Translations under genes and position numbers: made by a program
Source: Legionellales bacterium UBA4759
Lineage (GTDB): Bacteria; Pseudomonadota; Gammaproteobacteria; Legionellales; Legionellaceae
DNA length: 9,025 nucleotides
NCBI GenBank assembly: GCA_002403515.1
Contig: DHHZ01000049.1
Span: 1-9,025, forward strand
Reading direction: 5' to 3'
Part shown: piece after piece, positions 6,695-9,025 of the stretch
Position numbering within the stretch: the stretch's first letter is position 1
How the letters are laid out: every line of letters begins with the position of its first letter
The notes under the pieces: generated by a model
What the model was told of the DNA's origin: nothing
What the model saw: the letters and a program-made list of their open reading frames with translations, nothing else
The model's database searches: none

Positions 6695-8025
6695 AGTATG
6701 TATCGTGATAAGTCTTCATCATCTACCAAAGCGCCTAAATGTGAATTCACATAGTCAGCATCCACATTCACCTTTTCACCAGATTTATCGGTTGCTTCAA
6801 AAGAAACCGTTTCCAGTAAACGTTCCATCACGGTATAAAGCCTTCTGGCACCAATATTTTCAGTGCGTTCATTGACTTGCCAAGCAACTTCAGCAATTCG
6901 TTGAATCCCTGATTCTGTAAAACTCAAATTCAGCCCTTCTGTTGCCATGAGTGCAACGTATTGTTGAGTCAATGAAGCTTCTCTGTCTGTTAAAATTTTT
7001 ACAAAATCTTCGACATGCAGTGCTGTTAATTCTACACGAATAGGTAAACGACCCTGTAATTCAGCCACCAAATCAGAAGGTTTGGACATATGAAAGGCAC
7101 CAGAGGCAATGAATAAAATAAAATCTGTACGAACTTGACCATACTTTGTAGTCACAGTTGTACCTTCCACCAAAGGCAATAAATCGCGTTGCACACCTTC
7201 TCTTGAAACATCACCGCTGTATTCACTTCTTTTGGCAATTTTGTCAATTTCATCGATAAACACGATTCCATTTTGTTCAACTCGCTCGATGGCTTTAACT
7301 TTAAGCTCTTCTTCATTAATCAGTTTTTGAGCTTCTTCTTCAATCAATAATTTGAAGGCTTTTTTAATAGGAAGCTTGCGAGTTTTGGTTTTTTGAGTAC
7401 CCATTTGCTGGAAAAGAGAAGTTAATTGGCTTGTCATTTCCTCCATACCTGGTGGTGACATGATTTCAATTCCGACAGAAGCAACGGGCACATCTATCTC
7501 AATTTCTTGATCATCAAGCACCCCTTCGCGCAGTTGTTTTCTAAATAACTGACGGGTTGAAGTATCTTTTTCTGCCGAAGTCGCACCACGCGCAGGTGGT
7601 AATAAAGTATCTAGAATTCTCTCTTCTGCCGCTTCTTCAGCTAGTGTTTGTACACGCTTGACTGCAAAATCACGCTCAAGTTTTATCGCAACATCGACCA
7701 AATCACGAATAATAGAATCTACATCACGCCCAACATAACCGACTTCGGTAAATTTAGTGGCTTCTACTTTAATGAATGGAGCATCCGCTAATTTTGCCAG
7801 ACGCCTTGCAATTTCAGTTTTACCAACACCTGTAGGCCCAATCATTAAAATATTTTTAGGCATGATTTCATTTCTGAGCTCATCGTCTTTGATATTCATT
7901 CGACGCCAACGATTACGAAGCGCAATGGCTACAGCTCTTTTGGCCTCTTGTTGACCAATAATAAATTTATCCAATTCAGCCACAATTTCTCGTGGGGTCA
8001 TCATATTCATCATTTCACTTAACAT
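6691..8025 (-). CDS. hslU: HslU, ATPase subunit of the HslVU protease
   Basis: AAA+ unfoldase hexamer that unfolds substrates and feeds them to HslV. The 444 residues match the usual length. Walker A GPTGVGKT is at 63-70, pore loop GYVG at 96-99 and Walker B FIDEID at 256-261. The sensor-1 segment FIASGAF is at 305-311, the arginine finger is Arg326 in LQGRLPIR, and the sensor-2 segment GARR is at 392-395. The inserted I-domain covers roughly 110-245. The C-terminal DLSRYIL is the tail that docks into HslV pockets and is kept intact. The N-terminus MLSEMMNMMTPRE has several possible ATGs; I kept the first because it begins one base after the hslV stop and MLSEM matches the E. coli MSEM start. 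It overlaps the next gene by 4 nt. Confidence 0.98.
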   Translation of the reverse strand: MLSEMMNMMTPREIVAELDKFIIGQQEAKRAVAIALRNRWRRMNIKDDELRNEIMPKNILMIGPTGVGKTEIARRLAKLADAPFIKVEATKFTEVGYVGRDVDSIIRDLVDVAIKLERDFAVKRVQTLAEEAAEERILDTLLPPARGATSAEKDTSTRQLFRKQLREGVLDDQEIEIDVPVASVGIEIMSPPGMEEMTSQLTSLFQQMGTQKTKTRKLPIKKAFKLLIEEEAQKLINEEELKVKAIERVEQNGIVFIDEIDKIAKRSEYSGDVSREGVQRDLLPLVEGTTVTTKYGQVRTDFILFIASGAFHMSKPSDLVAELQGRLPIRVELTALHVEDFVKILTDREASLTQQYVALMATEGLNLSFTESGIQRIAEVAWQVNERTENIGARRLYTVMERLLETVSFEATDKSGEKVNVDADYVNSHLGALVDDEDLSRYIL

Positions 8026-8026
8026 A

Positions 8027-8566
8027 TTAATAATCCAATTGTTCGATTGTCAGGTTGTGATTGCTATAAATGCAGATATCTGCTGCTAAATTTAAACTTT
8101 TTTGAACGATATCTTTTGCGGGTAATTCGGTATTTTCTACCAGGCCGCGCGCTGCCGCTAAAGCAAAAGGACCACCAGAGCCAATTGCAATAATACCGTG
8201 CTCAGGCTCTATAACATCACCGTTACCTGTAATAATCAATGAATCATTGGCATCTGCCACAGCTAATAATGCCTCTAAACGTCGCAATGCTTTATCAGAG
8301 CGCCAATCTTTTGCCATTTCAACGGCAGCTCGCACCAAATGACCTTGATGTTTTTCAAGCTTTTGTTCAAAACGTTCGAATAAAGTAAATGCATCCGCTG
8401 TCCCCCCAGCAAATCCAGCCAAAACCTTGTCTTTGTATAAACGGCGAACTTTGCGGGCATTACCTTTCATCACAGTGTTACCCATGGTGACTTGACCATC
8501 ACCACCAATGACAACTTGATTATCACGACGCACACAAAGAATTGTTGTTCCACGAAATTGTTCCAC
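8027..8566 (-). CDS. hslV: HslV, peptidase subunit of the HslVU protease, GTG start
   Basis: Proteasome-beta-like threonine peptidase forming two stacked hexameric rings capped by HslU. The 179 residues cover the whole family. The catalytic Thr is residue 7, after a six-residue leader (MEQFRG) that must be removed, whereas E. coli removes only Met. Mature Asp17 (precursor 23) and Lys33 (precursor 39) are present, as is IGSGGPFA. The start is GTG at 8564-8566, with a good AAGGA site (8573-8577) 6 nt upstream; no Met lies between it and the catalytic Thr. First gene of the cluster, with a candidate sigma-32 promoter about 50 nt upstream. Confidence 0.98.
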   Translation of the reverse strand: MEQFRGTTILCVRRDNQVVIGGDGQVTMGNTVMKGNARKVRRLYKDKVLAGFAGGTADAFTLFERFEQKLEKHQGHLVRAAVEMAKDWRSDKALRRLEALLAVADANDSLIITGNGDVIEPEHGIIAIGSGGPFALAAARGLVENTELPAKDIVQKSLNLAADICIYSNHNLTIEQLDY

Positions 8567-8572
8567 AAGAAT

Positions 8573-8577
8573 TCCTT
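8573..8577 (-). promoter_or_regulatory. Ribosome binding site for the hslV GTG start
   Basis: AAGGA on the minus strand, 6 nt before GTG. It fixes the start and therefore the length of the HslV propeptide. Confidence 0.75.
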
Positions 8578-8616
8578 AATCAATCATTAAAATAACTTCT
8601 ATTCACTTAACTGCTA

Positions 8617-8644
8617 ATATGGAGATTAAATCCAAAAAATCAAG
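8617..8644 (-). promoter_or_regulatory. Candidate sigma-32 heat-shock promoter of hslVU
   Basis: On the minus strand, CTTGATT (8638-8644) and CTCCATAT (8617-8624) are separated by 13 nt (8625-8637). Compared with the E. coli sigma-32 pattern CTTGAAA, 13-14 nt, CCCCATNT, the match is 5 of 7 and, at the seven fixed positions, 6 of 7. Predicted start is near 8610, giving a leader of about 44 nt. hslVU is a classical heat-shock operon in E. coli, which fits. A housekeeping alternative (TTGCTT, 16 nt, TATATT) lies further upstream but is weaker. Confidence 0.65.
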
Positions 8645-8673
8645 AGAACACGATGAAAATATACGCATTCATC

Positions 8674-8692
8674 TGATAAAAGCAATTTATCA
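8674..8692. repeat. 19-bp inverted repeat in the divergent promoter region
   Basis: TGATAAA (8674-8680) and TTTATCA (8686-8692) are perfect inverted copies around a 5-bp spacer. The element sits between the hslV promoter and the plus-strand promoter at 8712-8741. Symmetry and position suit an operator for a dimeric repressor or activator. It does not fit the FNR spacing, and its resemblance to a Fur box is only partial. Confidence 0.4.
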
Positions 8693-8711
8693 ATCAAAGT
8701 GAACAAAAATA

Positions 8712-8741
8712 TTGCACTGTATTTGAGGTTTGATATATAAT
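8712..8741 (+). promoter_or_regulatory. Sigma-70 promoter of the rightmost gene
   Basis: A consensus TATAAT at 8736-8741 follows TTGCAC at 8712-8717 with an 18-nt spacer. Predicted start is about 8748, some 24 nt before the ATG at 8772. The -35 is poor, so an activator or the AT-rich flank may compensate. Confidence 0.55.
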
Positions 8742-8771
8742 CGGGTACTAGTCATGATATTTAGGCTTTTT

Positions 8772-9025
8772 ATGCAAAAAATTAACGAAAAACTCATCAC
8801 TGAAATTAATAAACTCCAGGATTTAATTCGTGCGCGAATTGAAGCCGAAGCGAGTCGAAGAGGCTTTGGTACAATTCAAGGAACACTGGATAATTTAGAA
8901 TTTAGATCAAATCCTACTTCTCAAAAAATATCTAAAATAAAAGAACAGTTATCCGGTCGATTTCAAAAAAAACTTGATTTAAACCTCATCTATGAAGCTA
9001 AACAACTGACCTTACGCACTAATAC
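8772..9025 (+). CDS. Hypothetical protein, N-terminal part only (runs off window)
   Basis: Open frame of 84 full codons with no stop before the window edge; the only plus-strand gene here. I do not recognise the family. The visible part is hydrophilic, with no signal peptide or membrane segment. Residues 1-30 alternate hydrophobic and charged residues (MQKINEKLITEINKLQDLI and onward) and look like an amphipathic helix or short coiled coil. A basic, Lys/Gln-rich stretch comes later at about 50-67. ATG at 8772 is favoured because an AGG lies 6 nt upstream and the promoter start falls near 8748. An in-frame ATG at 8754 would leave almost no leader. The clear promoter and ribosome site argue that it is a real gene. 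It is divergent from the hslVU cluster. Confidence 0.75.
   Translation, partial: MQKINEKLITEINKLQDLIRARIEAEASRRGFGTIQGTLDNLEFRSNPTSQKISKIKEQLSGRFQKKLDLNLIYEAKQLTLRTN

Noticed and set aside
8674..8692. FNR or Fur box
   Set aside because: FNR sites need TTGAT-N4-ATCAA spacing, which is absent. The match to the Fur pattern is limited to the TGATAA/TTATCA ends.
8754..8774. Earlier ATG at 8754 for the rightmost gene
   Set aside because: It lies about 6 nt after the predicted transcription start, leaving no room for a ribosome site, while the ATG at 8772 has AGG 6 nt upstream.
1..9025. Mobile elements, defence systems or CRISPR
   Set aside because: No transposase, integrase, terminal repeats, direct-repeat arrays or known defence domains were seen; gene content is conserved housekeeping.

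Overview
The window reads as bacterial chromosome from an AT-rich gammaproteobacterium. HslU, HslV, L31, WrbA and ExoIII are all close to the E. coli proteins as I remember them. The HslV start, with a MEQF-type N-terminus ahead of the Thr-Thr, together with low GC and paired MFS carriers, leans towards Legionellales (Legionella/Coxiella relatives). That placement is an inference from memory, not a search result. No rRNA, tRNA, insertion sequence, integrase, phage gene or CRISPR array was found.

Layout, right to left, because nearly all genes are on the minus strand. From about 8645 down to 4540 runs a very compact five-gene cluster: hslV, hslU, a WrbA-family flavoprotein, an ExoA/Crc-like AP endonuclease and an XthA-like exonuclease III. 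Junctions are +1, -4, 0 and +1 nt, so the set is almost certainly one translationally coupled operon. Upstream of hslV there is a good candidate sigma-32 promoter (CTTGATT, 13 nt, CTCCATAT). This would place a heat-shock protease, a quinone reductase and two abasic-site nucleases under one stress signal.

The 157-nt gap 4383-4539 holds an A-tract (UP-like) promoter for rpmE (ribosomal protein L31), overlapped by a 12-bp palindrome, and a small leader hairpin. After rpmE comes a 12-bp hairpin, then a malic enzyme of the short, PTA-less form. After that lie two paralogous MFS transporters with a 20-nt overlap. A hairpin with a 14-bp stem (166-198) lies just past the last MFS gene. The remaining 1-165 is AT-rich with no gene I can support.

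At the right edge a divergent plus-strand gene begins at 8772 behind a consensus TATAAT. It runs off the window and encodes a hydrophilic protein I do not recognise. A 19-bp inverted repeat lies between the two divergent promoters.

Most of the window is conserved housekeeping sequence. The parts worth a second look are the stress operon architecture and its promoter, the side-by-side divergent ExoIII paralogs, the rpmE leader, the strand-specific G-U hairpins and the unknown edge gene.
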